A model generated the notes under the pieces. That model was given only the letters and a program-made list of their open reading frames with translations. It did no database searches and had not been told where the DNA came from. Below, piece by piece: positions 1 through 7,164 of a stretch of DNA of 64,000 nucleotides. This DNA comes from JAFDZV01 sp964455525 (GTDB lineage Bacteria > Bacteroidota > Ignavibacteria > OLB7): positions 62,001-126,000 of the forward strand of contig CAYVWR010000003.1 of the NCBI GenBank assembly GCA_964455525.1, given 5' to 3'. Every line of letters starts with the position of its first letter. Within the stretch, counting starts at the first letter, position 1. A program made the translations under genes and the position numbers.

Positions 1-426
1 GATCAGCCGGCCTTTGATCTTGACAACGCCGCCCTTGAACGAGACCCGTTTGTTTCCATTCATCTTTACCGATATCAACTCGTTGATGAACAACGGCGGG
101 GAGCAGTAGCAATTGAGCGGAGGGGCCGAGGAAAGGACAAACTCGTCGATATCCTCAAGCTGGGTAAGCGCTGCCATAAAGCCGAGTATCTCCACGCTTT
201 TTCCGTTGAGCGCTTCGATTTCCGGCGGTACCCGCTTTCCTGGCTTATAGCGCTTCAGTAACTGAAACGAGACGCGCTCGTAGTTTATGGCCGCTTTGCC
301 CTGTGCGGTCTGCGTCTGAAGAAACGGGAGCATGGTAAGCGCTGCAACCGCAATCGTGATGCTGCTGTGCAGGCGGCCTGCAAAGGGCCGGGGTATGGAG
401 ATCGATGTTGTCGATGACGGCGTCAT
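1..426 (-). CDS. DUF3299-like exported protein, 3' end cut by window edge
   Basis: Open minus-strand frame running off the left edge; 142 codons are visible. It starts with a basic stretch and a hydrophobic segment (SITIAVAALTMLPFLQ), consistent with a signal peptide or anchor. It then has LNGKSVEILGFMAAL and a Cys/Pro-rich segment, PPLNCYCSPPLFINELISV. This order (a 'gkxVxixGfm' strand, then a Cys-Pro cluster, then a strand) resembles the DUF3299 family, whose function is unknown. It lies 156 bp downstream of rpoZ on the same strand and may be the last gene of that operon. The ATG at 424-426 has no clear Shine-Dalgarno site. The family call is moderate; the open frame and export signal are direct observations. 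Confidence 0.6.
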   Translation of the reverse strand, partial: MTPSSTTSISIPRPFAGRLHSSITIAVAALTMLPFLQTQTAQGKAAINYERVSFQLLKRYKPGKRVPPEIEALNGKSVEILGFMAALTQLEDIDEFVLSSAPPLNCYCSPPLFINELISVKMNGNKRVSFKGGVVKIKGRLI

Positions 427-582
427 GGCACGTTGTACTGACTGGTTGCTTGACGATACGGGCGATTGTAGTACTCCGACGTGATCGGCACGGCGATGTT
501 GCACGGCGATCGCTCCAAATACAACGGCAGCGGCCAGTATCTCATACACTGGCCGCTGCCTGGAATGCATACCCTTCCGCGA

Positions 583-879
583 TTACGAGTTCGTATCGCG
601 GTAGCGGTATTCGAGTTCGCCGTCGAGCATCTCATCGAGTGCCAGGAAGGTAGGCTTCGGGAAACGATCGAACTCACGGCTGATCTCAAGCTGGTCGAAG
701 TTCGTGACCTCTCCGTCACCATCCTCGTTCAGGCTTGCCACGGTCTCCAGACGACGGTGCAAGCTATCCTTGAGTTCATCGTTGATCTGACGCGCACGGC
801 GCGACATAATGACGATCGCTTCATAAATGCTGGAAGCCTTGCCGGTTGCCTGCTTCAAATCGACCGGTCTGATCGGCAT
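583..879 (-). CDS. rpoZ: DNA-directed RNA polymerase omega subunit
   Basis: This 98-residue protein matches the Bacteroidota-type omega subunit in size. Its N-terminal half has the helix typical of RpoZ/Rpb6: SSIYEAIVIMSRRARQIN at about residues 17-34, where other omegas read 'nrfelvlvaakRArqin'. The C-terminus is acidic. Omega clamps the beta-prime subunit and aids assembly of the core polymerase. It lies directly downstream of gmk on the same strand; gmk-rpoZ is a conserved pair in many bacteria, which supports the call. The start is the ATG at 877-879. Confidence 0.85.
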   Translation of the reverse strand: MPIRPVDLKQATGKASSIYEAIVIMSRRARQINDELKDSLHRRLETVASLNEDGDGEVTNFDQLEISREFDRFPKPTFLALDEMLDGELEYRYRDTNS

Positions 880-1003
880 ATAACTCTAGCTCCTAACTAT
901 GTTGAAGAATCTGAACGTATAAATCTGTTTCTGGGCGATCTGGCGCAGCATAAACCGCGTTGCGAGCATGGTGCGAGATGGCGAAGACGAATCTGCCCGG
1001 ATA

Positions 1004-1729
1004 TTAGTGTCTGAGCAGCTCTTCTATCTCGGCCACGGCACGATCGATATCATCGTTGACGACCGCCACATCGAACTGGCTCTGCATCGAAAGCTCCATG
1101 GTGGCGCGAGCGATACGGCGTTGGAGCGATTCCGGGCTTTCGGTCTTGCGGCTCATCAGGCGCCGCTGCATCTCTTCGATGGATGGAGGGGTTATAAATA
1201 CCAGGATGGCATCATCGGGGAATGCATGCCGTAGTGCAAGAGCGCCTTTTACGTCCACATCGAAGATGATACGTCCGCTGCCGTCGGATGGGAGCAGCCG
1301 GGTCACCTCGCTTTTGAGCGTTCCATAAAGGTTCCCATAGATCTCCTCCCACTCCACCAGATCCCCGTGCTCAATCCGCCGTTGAAACTCCTCCACGCTC
1401 AGAAAGTGATAGTCGGTGCCATCGATCTCGTTCGGGCGCATGGGACGGGTTGTTGCCGAGACGGAAAACCGCCAGTCGGCGTTGCGTTCCAGCAGCCGAT
1501 GGGCGATCGTCGTCTTTCCCGCGCCGGAAGGGGCCGAGAGCACCACGATGCGCTGTGAATTGCGGCGGGGAGCGTTCGGCTGGCGCTGCTGCTCGGCATT
1601 CGGATCGTTCATGCTATCACAACTCGTGAAAACCGCCGATCCCTCGTCCAGAGGTTTCTCCGGCAGTTCAATGATATCCCCGGAACCTGTTCCGGGCTGC
1701 CCAGGTTCGTGGTCGAATAACTTCTGCAC
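1004..1729 (-). CDS. gmk: guanylate kinase
   Basis: Converts GMP plus ATP to GDP plus ADP. The P-loop SAPSGAGKTT is at about residues 65-74. It is followed by the GMP-binding segment SATTRPMRPNEIDGTDYHF and the lid region with LSRK-like RLMSRKTESPESLQRR. The core is about 180 residues, as in the family. The protein has an unusual extra 60 residues of acidic, proline-rich sequence at the N-terminus. The start is a GTG at 1727-1729, preceded by a good AGGAGA site only 12 bp after the yicC stop. An alternative ATG at 1610-1612 would remove 39 residues but has no ribosome site. Part of the yicC-gmk-rpoZ operon. Confidence 0.93.
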   Translation of the reverse strand: MQKLFDHEPGQPGTGSGDIIELPEKPLDEGSAVFTSCDSMNDPNAEQQRQPNAPRRNSQRIVVLSAPSGAGKTTIAHRLLERNADWRFSVSATTRPMRPNEIDGTDYHFLSVEEFQRRIEHGDLVEWEEIYGNLYGTLKSEVTRLLPSDGSGRIIFDVDVKGALALRHAFPDDAILVFITPPSIEEMQRRLMSRKTESPESLQRRIARATMELSMQSQFDVAVVNDDIDRAVAEIEELLRH

Positions 1730-1732
1730 TCT

Positions 1733-1738
1733 TCTCCT
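1733..1738 (-). promoter_or_regulatory. Shine-Dalgarno site deciding the GTG start of gmk
   Basis: On the minus strand AGGAGA sits 3-4 bases before the GTG at 1727-1729, inside the 12-base gap after the yicC stop. It favours the long form of guanylate kinase over the internal ATG at 1612. Confidence 0.6.
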
Positions 1739-1741
1739 GCA

Positions 1742-2623
1742 TCACTCGATGTTCTGAACCTGCTCGCGGATCTTTTCCAGCTCCTCCTTCCCCTGCACCA
1801 CAAGATGGGCGATCTCGGCATCGTTGGATTTCGAGCCGATCGTCGTGATCTCGCGGTTGATCTCCTGAAGAAGAAAGCCAAGCTTGCGTCCGGCCGGTTC
1901 AGGCCCCTTCACAGCTTCGACGAAGAACTTGGAGTGGCTGCGATAGCGGACACATTCCTCGGTGATATCGAGCTTGTCCGCAAGCATCACGATCTCGAAT
2001 TCGAGGCGCTGCTCGTCGATCTCATCGTTCTCAAAGAGCTGGGCAATACGCTCGCGCAGGCGCTGGCGTTCGGCCGGGATACGGTCCTTTGAAAGCTGTT
2101 CGGCGCGTTCGACCATTGTGTCGATTGCCTTGATCCTCTCTCTGATGTCGCGGGCAAGCTCACGTCCCTCGTTGCGGCGCATCTGCTCCAGATCTCGTAC
2201 GGCAGTCTCGACGGCCTGTGCCACCATCTCCCAGTGATCTGTTTCCTGAGCCGTCGCCACATTCTTTCCGAGCAGCTCGTCGCTGAACTGGAGCAAATGT
2301 GCAAGGCTTACGGTCTCCTTGATCTTTGCATGTTTGCGGACCTGATCGAGCGCATCCTTGTAGACCTTGACCACTTCCGGATCGACGTTGATCGCAGTGT
2401 TCGGGGCGGTCTGCTGCTCGATGGTGATGTTGAGGTGGATCTTGCCGCGGGTAAGAACCTTGCGGATGATCTCGCGGATGTCGTTCTCGCGTGCGTTCAG
2501 CTCGCGAGGCATACGGGTCGATATCTCAAGGAAGCGGTTGTTGACGCTTCGGAGCTCGACCGAGACCGTCGCGCTTTCGTTTGAAATCTCGGCCCGGCCG
2601 AAGCCGGTCATGCTGATGATCAT
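1742..2623 (-). CDS. yicC: YicC family endoribonuclease
   Basis: 293 residues from the chosen ATG at 2621-2623 (MIISMTGFGRAE). The family's N-terminal signature MTGFGRA is followed by SVNNRFLEISTRMPREL, also characteristic (VNhRyLdi.lrlP). The C-terminal DUF1732 part has GRKLGFLLQEINREITTIGSK, which matches the conserved 'GkkLdFllQEmnREiNTigSK'. YicC proteins have been described as RNA endonucleases acting in stress and sRNA turnover. The open frame continues 55 codons upstream, but that part lacks family similarity. A second start, 12 bases further in (ATG at 2609-2611), is equally plausible. First gene of the yicC-gmk-rpoZ operon. The 216 bp upstream, shared with the divergent gene at 2840, must hold its promoter. 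Confidence 0.9.
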   Translation of the reverse strand: MIISMTGFGRAEISNESATVSVELRSVNNRFLEISTRMPRELNARENDIREIIRKVLTRGKIHLNITIEQQTAPNTAINVDPEVVKVYKDALDQVRKHAKIKETVSLAHLLQFSDELLGKNVATAQETDHWEMVAQAVETAVRDLEQMRRNEGRELARDIRERIKAIDTMVERAEQLSKDRIPAERQRLRERIAQLFENDEIDEQRLEFEIVMLADKLDITEECVRYRSHSKFFVEAVKGPEPAGRKLGFLLQEINREITTIGSKSNDAEIAHLVVQGKEELEKIREQVQNIE

Positions 2624-2839
2624 AAAGTCTCTTGGGTCGGAAGGATCGTACGAGTACTTGAAAGGAGGCAAACTTACGAAATGTGAAGGACACAGCATGC
2701 CTTGCGGAAAAGTCGGTAGTGTCTCAGTTTGAATAAGGACCTTGCCTTCTTCCTCTGGCTTGGCGACCTTTGCCGCCATGAATGCCAATACTTGAGCGGT
2801 TAAGCATCCCTAGCACTGGAAGAAACCTACGAGATAGAT

Positions 2840-3079
2840 ATGACGGAGAAGAAACGGCCCCGCGATACAAACCAACTTGCTAAAAGAGTCGTGGATCTAG
2901 CGACGGGTGAAGCTGAGGAACCAGTAGAGAAGAGCACGAAGAACCCGGCAGCGGTCGAGCTTGGTAGGCTCGGAGGGAAGAAAGGCGGGAAGGCACGGGC
3001 GGAGAAGCTGACGCCGGAGCAGCGGAAGGAGATCGCACGGAAGGCGGCTGAGGCGCGTTGGAGGAAGAGCGGGAAGTAG
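2840..3079 (+). CDS. small basic KGG-type protein
   Basis: 79 residues and very rich in Lys, Arg, Ala and Glu. The middle holds a short motif seen in many small histone-like or stress proteins: ELGRLGGKKGGKARAEKL, followed by TPEQRKEIARKAAEARW. The N-terminus (TNQLAKRVVDLATGE) is typical of a widespread small family of unknown function that often occurs in variable genome regions. Nucleic-acid binding is likely from the charge but not shown. It stands alone on the plus strand between the yicC operon and the toxin-antitoxin module, at the start of an island with lower GC than its surroundings. Confidence 0.7.
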   Translation: MTEKKRPRDTNQLAKRVVDLATGEAEEPVEKSTKNPAAVELGRLGGKKGGKARAEKLTPEQRKEIARKAAEARWRKSGK

Positions 3080-3219
3080 GCGGTTCTGTCGGATGTGGTG
3101 AGAATCAACCCCATCCCATAATGTTACTCTACTAGATCTCTGTAGTTCTTTGTACGTTGTAAACACGATTCACTGCTATCGACCATCAAAAGTTGTAGCG
3201 TTCTTTATATAGAATTGTG

Positions 3220-3225
3220 TATAAT
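3220..3225 (+). promoter_or_regulatory. possible -10 box (TATAAT) of the toxin-antitoxin operon
   Basis: A perfect TATAAT lies just before the toxin gene, and its last T is the first base of the possible TTG start. A weak TTGTAG at 3193-3198 could be a -35 box, but the 21-base spacing is long. If used, transcription would begin near 3231-3232, at the GTG codon, giving a leaderless message. The consensus match is seen; its use is inferred. Confidence 0.35.
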
Positions 3226-3629
3226 TGCCTGTGGGAAAGAAAGCAGGAACGGAGCGGAAGCCTCAAGAACCCAAGGAGTTGTATTTCCTAGGTTCTAGTC
3301 AGGATGACATTCGGGGTTTCCCTGCCGAGGCGAGAAGAGCGCTTGGGCATAACCTTGACTTGGTGCAGAACAATCTTCCACCGGAGGATTGCAAGCCGAT
3401 GAAAGACATTGGAGCTGGGGTAATAGAGTTAAGAGTGCACACTCCTGATGCATTTCGCGTCTTTTATATCGCAAAGTTCCCAGAAGGTGTCTATGTCCTG
3501 CATGCGTTTAATAAGAAAACGCAGAAAACATCCGAACCAGACAAAAGGATTGGACGGGCGCGTTATAGTGAGTTGATGCAGATCCGGCAAGGAATGATCA
3601 AAACCACAAAGAAAAGGACGTCCAAATGA
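3225..3629 (+). CDS. higB: HigB/RelE-superfamily toxin (phage Gp49-like)
   Basis: 134 residues. The middle matches the Gp49-like/HigB toxin family: a helix with GFPAEARRALGHNLDLVQ (about 32-49), then a strand with MKDIGAGVIELRVH and the hallmark strand AFRVFYIAKFPEGVYVLHAF with FNKKTQKT after it. The last is typical of RelE-fold mRNA-cleaving toxins (VLHaFkKKtqktP). These toxins cut mRNA on or near the ribosome. The start is uncertain: TTG at 3225 or GTG at 3231, neither with a ribosome site. The stop overlaps the antitoxin start (ATGA at 3626-3629). The gene order toxin-antitoxin, and the third gene, fit a higBA-type TAC module. The DNA here is clearly more AT-rich than the flanks. Confidence 0.85.
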   Translation: MPVGKKAGTERKPQEPKELYFLGSSQDDIRGFPAEARRALGHNLDLVQNNLPPEDCKPMKDIGAGVIELRVHTPDAFRVFYIAKFPEGVYVLHAFNKKTQKTSEPDKRIGRARYSELMQIRQGMIKTTKKRTSK

Positions 3630-4132
3630 AGATCACAAAGTCAAGCGGCAATATATTTGAGGATCTAGGCTTTGATGCGGCTGAGTCAATGGTGCTTAAG
3701 CTGCGTTCATCACTGATGATCTCTATTAGGAAAGAAATTGAGGAAAGAGGCCTTACGCAAGTTCAAGCGGGAAAGCTCTTTGGCGTTAGCCAGCCCCGAA
3801 TCAGTGATTTAGTACGGGGGAAGATTGAAGAGTTTACAGTTGAGTCGTTAATGGAAATGCTAGCAAAGATAGGAGTGCGTGTATCTTTTACAGTTGGGAT
3901 CCCTCAGACTCTCATTCCTGGTTTCACAGCCTATATCCCTGATTATCAGGATAATGATACAGTAGCTGTTCCTGTTAGCAATTATACTCCTTCGGAAATC
4001 GCACGGGCATACCGTCGTTATCAATCAAAGAGAATATTATCAAAATCTACCACCGAATTATCAAAATCTTATGTGGGTAATACGGTGATTCATCCTTCAG
4101 GAACGAGTTATGGCCAAGAAGCGCACCGTTAG
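3626..4132 (+). CDS. higA: HigA-like antitoxin with extended C-terminal tail (putative chaperone-addiction region)
   Basis: 168 residues in two parts. Residues about 1-92 form an XRE-type helix-turn-helix antitoxin: ERGLTQVQAGKLFGVSQPRI is the HTH, followed by SDLVRGKIEEFTVESLMEML. The remaining ~75 residues are an extension not needed for the usual HigA fold. It is rich in Tyr, Pro and small residues (GFTAYIPDY, VSNYTPSEIARAYRRY). In mycobacterial-type TAC systems such a tail makes the antitoxin unstable unless a SecB-like chaperone binds it. Here that chaperone would be the next gene, which overlaps by 23 bp. An AAGGA site (3614-3618) precedes the ATG. The tail's function is inferred from context and architecture. 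Confidence 0.8.
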   Translation: MKITKSSGNIFEDLGFDAAESMVLKLRSSLMISIRKEIEERGLTQVQAGKLFGVSQPRISDLVRGKIEEFTVESLMEMLAKIGVRVSFTVGIPQTLIPGFTAYIPDYQDNDTVAVPVSNYTPSEIARAYRRYQSKRILSKSTTELSKSYVGNTVIHPSGTSYGQEAHR

Positions 4133-4619
4133 TAAGGCTAAGTCGCAGCCTGAATCTGTGCTTGCGTACAAAGAGTGCAAAACGCTTGCATTCATTTCCC
4201 TTGATCCCCCCGAAAATGTTGAAATAAAGGACGCATATTATTACTCACTGGGGCTTGAACTGGCCGTTGATTTGGTCAACGGATTCGTTCGTGCTCAAAT
4301 TGCAATCGACTGCACGTCTACCCTTGAGACAGAGCGTGCTGCAAGCAAAGAGGATGATGTCCTGCTATTCTCGATGCTTACTGAGCACATATTTGCTGTC
4401 ACGAATCTAAATGGCCTCCTTCAAAAGGAAGATGCAGCCTTTGAGATACCTTTATGGTTGGAAGTAAGTATCTCTTCTGTATCTGTTGGAACCGCTCGGG
4501 GTATGCTTTTTGCGAAACTTGCGGACACTAGGTACAAAAGCTTTGTCTTACCGATCTTTGCCTTGAAAGACCTTCTTCCAGATAAGAGAGCTACAACCGT
4601 ACCTGTTCATGGGATTTAG
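4110..4619 (+). CDS. SecB-like chaperone of a toxin-antitoxin-chaperone module
   Basis: 169 residues with a short basic N-terminus and then a SecB-like pattern. There are alternating strands (YYYSLGLELAVDLV, VRAQIAID), the strand IFAVTNLNGLLQ that parallels SecB 'gIfsiagi', and a C-terminal segment EVSISSVSVGTARGMLFAKL leading to SFVLPIFALKDLLP. This resembles SecB-family 'citsmvsrGtfp.lnLaPvnfdaLf'. SecB holds unfolded clients; a solitary SecB-like protein behind a HigBA pair acts in TAC systems to stabilise the antitoxin. ATG at 4110 with AGGA at 4099-4102. It overlaps the antitoxin by 23 bp, suggesting translational coupling. No true secB or sec gene is nearby. Homology was judged by eye. 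Confidence 0.65.
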   Translation: MAKKRTVSKAKSQPESVLAYKECKTLAFISLDPPENVEIKDAYYYSLGLELAVDLVNGFVRAQIAIDCTSTLETERAASKEDDVLLFSMLTEHIFAVTNLNGLLQKEDAAFEIPLWLEVSISSVSVGTARGMLFAKLADTRYKSFVLPIFALKDLLPDKRATTVPVHGI

Positions 4620-4625
4620 TTAGAA

Positions 4626-4659
4626 GGGTGAGCGATGGTTTATAAATCACTACTCACCC
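4626..4659 (+). terminator. hairpin after the TAC operon
   Basis: GGGTGAG at 4626-4632 pairs with CTCACCC at 4653-4659, with a 20-base loop containing TTTATAAA. It lies 6 bp after the chaperone stop. A T-poor tail follows, so termination is only probable. Confidence 0.4.
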
Positions 4660-4856
4660 CTATTTGATTCTCTTCAGTTTCACGCTAACCACTCGTTCTA
4701 CCAATTCTTAAGCCTATATCATTCGTTGCACTGCACTCCCGAAAAGTCTTGAACCTGGGAGCTGCTGGCGGTTGTCCTGGCGGATGTGCATGCATGGCGC
4801 TGTCGGCATGCAGCGGGGCAGATGGGGAGATGGCACGTCAGAGGGTGGAGAGCAGC

Positions 4857-4893
4857 CAAATGGGCATCATCTGCTCAGGATGATGCCCATTTG
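4857..4893 (-). terminator. perfect 15-bp inverted repeat after the OmpA-like gene
   Basis: CAAATGGGCATCATC (4857-4871) and its exact complement (4879-4893) enclose a 7-base loop. It sits 19 bp past the stop of the minus-strand gene at 4913. There is no clear T-run on either side. The remaining sequence between 4660 and 4856 holds no recognisable gene. Confidence 0.5.
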
Positions 4894-4912
4894 ATGATGG
4901 CCTGCACAACGA

Positions 4913-5734
4913 TCAGCTATCGTTGTCTTCATATGCCTGGATCGAGGTGATCTTGATCGTGATATTGTCTGGATACTTGGCCGATTTCCCCTTTGCCGGT
5001 TGCAGGGTCGTCCCCTCTTTGATCTCCCAGCCCAGCCGGGTTGTGCTGATCCCCCGCTGCTTGAAGAGGTTCTTGACTGCTGCCATCCGTGACTCGCCAA
5101 GCTGTTTCATGGAGGGAGCGGTCTCCGCCACAGGAGTGGGAGCTGGCTCCTCGGTTGCTCCTTTTCCTTTTTTCCCTTTCTTCTTTGGTGCCGGGGTGCT
5201 TGCCTTGGACGTAGCGGCGAGCACGTCCGGCACAACCGTTATCGTGACAACAACGGCGCGTTCCTTCTTCAGCATATCGACGGCGTTCTTGAACTCGCCG
5301 GTCTCCTCCAGTGTCGAGGAACCAGGCTCGAACAGGCGGCCGCTGAAGATAGTCGTGCCAAGCGGGATCGGCTCCACCTTCAGATCCTTTACGGTCTCCT
5401 CGTAATTGGTGCCGGCAGGGGTTGTTATGCTGAAGCTGGTTGAGTAGAAGCGGGGCGAGACAACCTCGAACCGATAGGTGATCGCCGGGCTGAGGATCAC
5501 CTGATAGAACCCGGTGCCGGGATTGATCTTCGATGTGGTAACCGGTTCGGTCTCCGAACCCTGGTACACAAGAAGCCGCCCGCCATCGATCGGCTTGCCG
5601 GTTGCCGTGCTTGCTATCGTGCCCTTGAAAAGCTTAAGCGGGTTTGTCTGTGCCGCCGCCGCAATCGGCATGATTGCCGTTGCAGCGATAGCCACCGCAC
5701 AGAGTCGAGCCAGTGATATGGACCGTACTGCCAT
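4913..5734 (-). CDS. exported protein with degenerate OmpA-like C-terminus
   Basis: 273 residues. A signal peptide is clear (LARLCAVAIAATAIMPIAAAAQ). A carboxypeptidase-regulatory-like beta domain follows (FKGTIASTATGKPIDGGRLL) that resembles the 'G.v.d..tgkpv.ga.v' pattern. The second half, from LGTTIFSGRLFEPGSSTLEE to MAAVKNLFKQRGIST, follows the layout of an OmpA-like peptidoglycan-binding domain (strand, 'ViiRipG'-like segment, 'SRA..V...L...GI'). A lysine-rich insert (PAPKKKGKKGKG) interrupts it. Probable periplasmic or outer-membrane-associated envelope protein. GGGAG precedes the ATG. The exact role is unknown. Confidence 0.6.
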   Translation of the reverse strand: MAVRSISLARLCAVAIAATAIMPIAAAAQTNPLKLFKGTIASTATGKPIDGGRLLVYQGSETEPVTTSKINPGTGFYQVILSPAITYRFEVVSPRFYSTSFSITTPAGTNYEETVKDLKVEPIPLGTTIFSGRLFEPGSSTLEETGEFKNAVDMLKKERAVVVTITVVPDVLAATSKASTPAPKKKGKKGKGATEEPAPTPVAETAPSMKQLGESRMAAVKNLFKQRGISTTRLGWEIKEGTTLQPAKGKSAKYPDNITIKITSIQAYEDNDS

Positions 5735-6248
5735 GAATCTCCCTAATCTATGTGACTGAGTTCAACAACATTCATTCTTGGTATCTCGCGCCATATCTCC
5801 TGTGTATGGAGCATCGGATCGCTTTGAACAGCCCTGCCAGCACTTGGTTGAACTGGCAGGACATCGTTGTATCGCTGCATGGTTGTTCGAGCCGACGAAC
5901 TCTTTGCCAGGTGGAAGGAATCGCCCACGCTGGAATTGCCGATGATGCAACCGCTTGAACAATAGTATCACGAAATCTGCCGGGGCAGACTACGCATTGA
6001 CTACGCATAGAGCGTGATATCCGGTCACGGGGGGAGATGCGTTCGATCGCAGAGCACAGTGGCCGATATCATCCATGAATCGGCCAAATACTACCATGCA
6101 GTGGGGCGATGCAAGGGAATTAGGAGTGCCCCGCTCTGCTGTAAGGCTGGCTTCGGTGCATGCCTTCGGAGGCGATGCTCATACCATGCATGGCGTCCGC
6201 TGTGCTGAAGTCGGCCGGGAGCAATACGGGTTGTCTGATATGCTGGGA
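5735..6248. other. 514-bp gap without a supported gene
   Basis: No frame here looks like protein on either strand. Two short inverted repeats are visible: CCTGCCAG at 5833-5840 with CTGGCAGG at 5853-5860, and TGGCCGAT at 6060-6067 with ATCGGCCA at 6079-6086. The part next to 5734 must contain the promoter of the OmpA-like gene. Confidence 0.5.
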
Positions 6249-7019
6249 TCAGCCCTTGTTCAGGAATTTCGCGATCCCTCGCTGGCAGTCTGGAGTCATA
6301 CGGGTAAGAGCATTCATCCTCGACGCATAATCAAGTGCTGAGTCAAGCGGCATGCCATCGAGTGCGCTCAGCATCTGTTTGGTAAGTGCCACTGCCGATG
6401 GGCTGGTTTTGACGATCGCTCCGGCTATCTCGTTCACCCTGGCATCAAGTTCTTGCTCACCCCCTTCGGTCACCATCGTGATAAGCCCGCGCCCATATGC
6501 TTCCTGTGCGTTGATGACCCGACCGCTCAGAACAAGCTCCCGCGCCTGCATCTGCGATACCTTGCGTATCAGAAATGCCATAACGATAGCGGGAATAAAG
6601 CCGATACGGACCTCGGTATAGCCGAAGCTTGCCTGCTCCGAAGCGATGATGACGTCGCAGACGGTGGCCAGGCCGCAGCCACCGGCCAGTGCCGGGCCAT
6701 GTACGCGTGCTATCGTTGGCTTCGATACATCGTAGATCGCGCGCAATGTGCGGGCAAGCGCTGCGGAGTCCTCCATGTTATCGAGCACGGTGAATTCCGC
6801 CATATGGCGGAGATAGTCCAGGTCGGCCCCGGCACAGAACGCCGGGCCGCGTCCGCCCAGAACGATTGCACGTACGGCCTCGTCCGATTCAAGCTCGGTT
6901 ATCGCTGTATAAAGCTCCTCGACCATCGTGCGGTCGAGCGCATTCCGTTTCTCCGGGCGGTTCAGCCAGATTCTGCCGATGCCGTCGGCGATTGCAAGTT
7001 CCAGACGGGTATAAGACAT
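6249..7019 (-). CDS. enoyl-CoA hydratase/isomerase family protein
   Basis: 256 residues from MSYTRLE. Crotonase-fold signatures: IWLNRPEKRNALDRTMVEEL near the start, the oxyanion-hole segments GPAFCAGADLDYLRHM and VHGPALAGGCGLATVCDVII, and RIGFIPAIV. The sequence style (a GAD motif and 'TEVRIGFIPAiv') is close to methylglutaconyl-CoA hydratase and other short-chain hydratases, but the substrate cannot be fixed. The reaction would be hydration or isomerisation of an acyl-CoA double bond. The frame is open upstream to 7124 but loses similarity. It is separate from the crotonase pair at 16.4-18.0 kb. Confidence 0.85.
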   Translation of the reverse strand: MSYTRLELAIADGIGRIWLNRPEKRNALDRTMVEELYTAITELESDEAVRAIVLGGRGPAFCAGADLDYLRHMAEFTVLDNMEDSAALARTLRAIYDVSKPTIARVHGPALAGGCGLATVCDVIIASEQASFGYTEVRIGFIPAIVMAFLIRKVSQMQARELVLSGRVINAQEAYGRGLITMVTEGGEQELDARVNEIAGAIVKTSPSAVALTKQMLSALDGMPLDSALDYASRMNALTRMTPDCQRGIAKFLNKG

Positions 7020-7164
7020 ACGTTCTTTGATCAGGGCATGAAGGGAGCTGATGTCCCGGGGGCACTGTATGACATACCAGAGGGCGTGGACCGCGAGCCG
7101 TTGAAGAACGTCTGCGCGATACACGCCCTGTGCGGGTGTTGGTGTGATAGTTCACGCCGATGTG

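Noticed and set aside
3620..3632. Possible programmed frameshift between toxin and antitoxin
   Set aside because: The ATGA overlap is a normal coupled start/stop; no slippery sequence is present and each protein is complete on its own.
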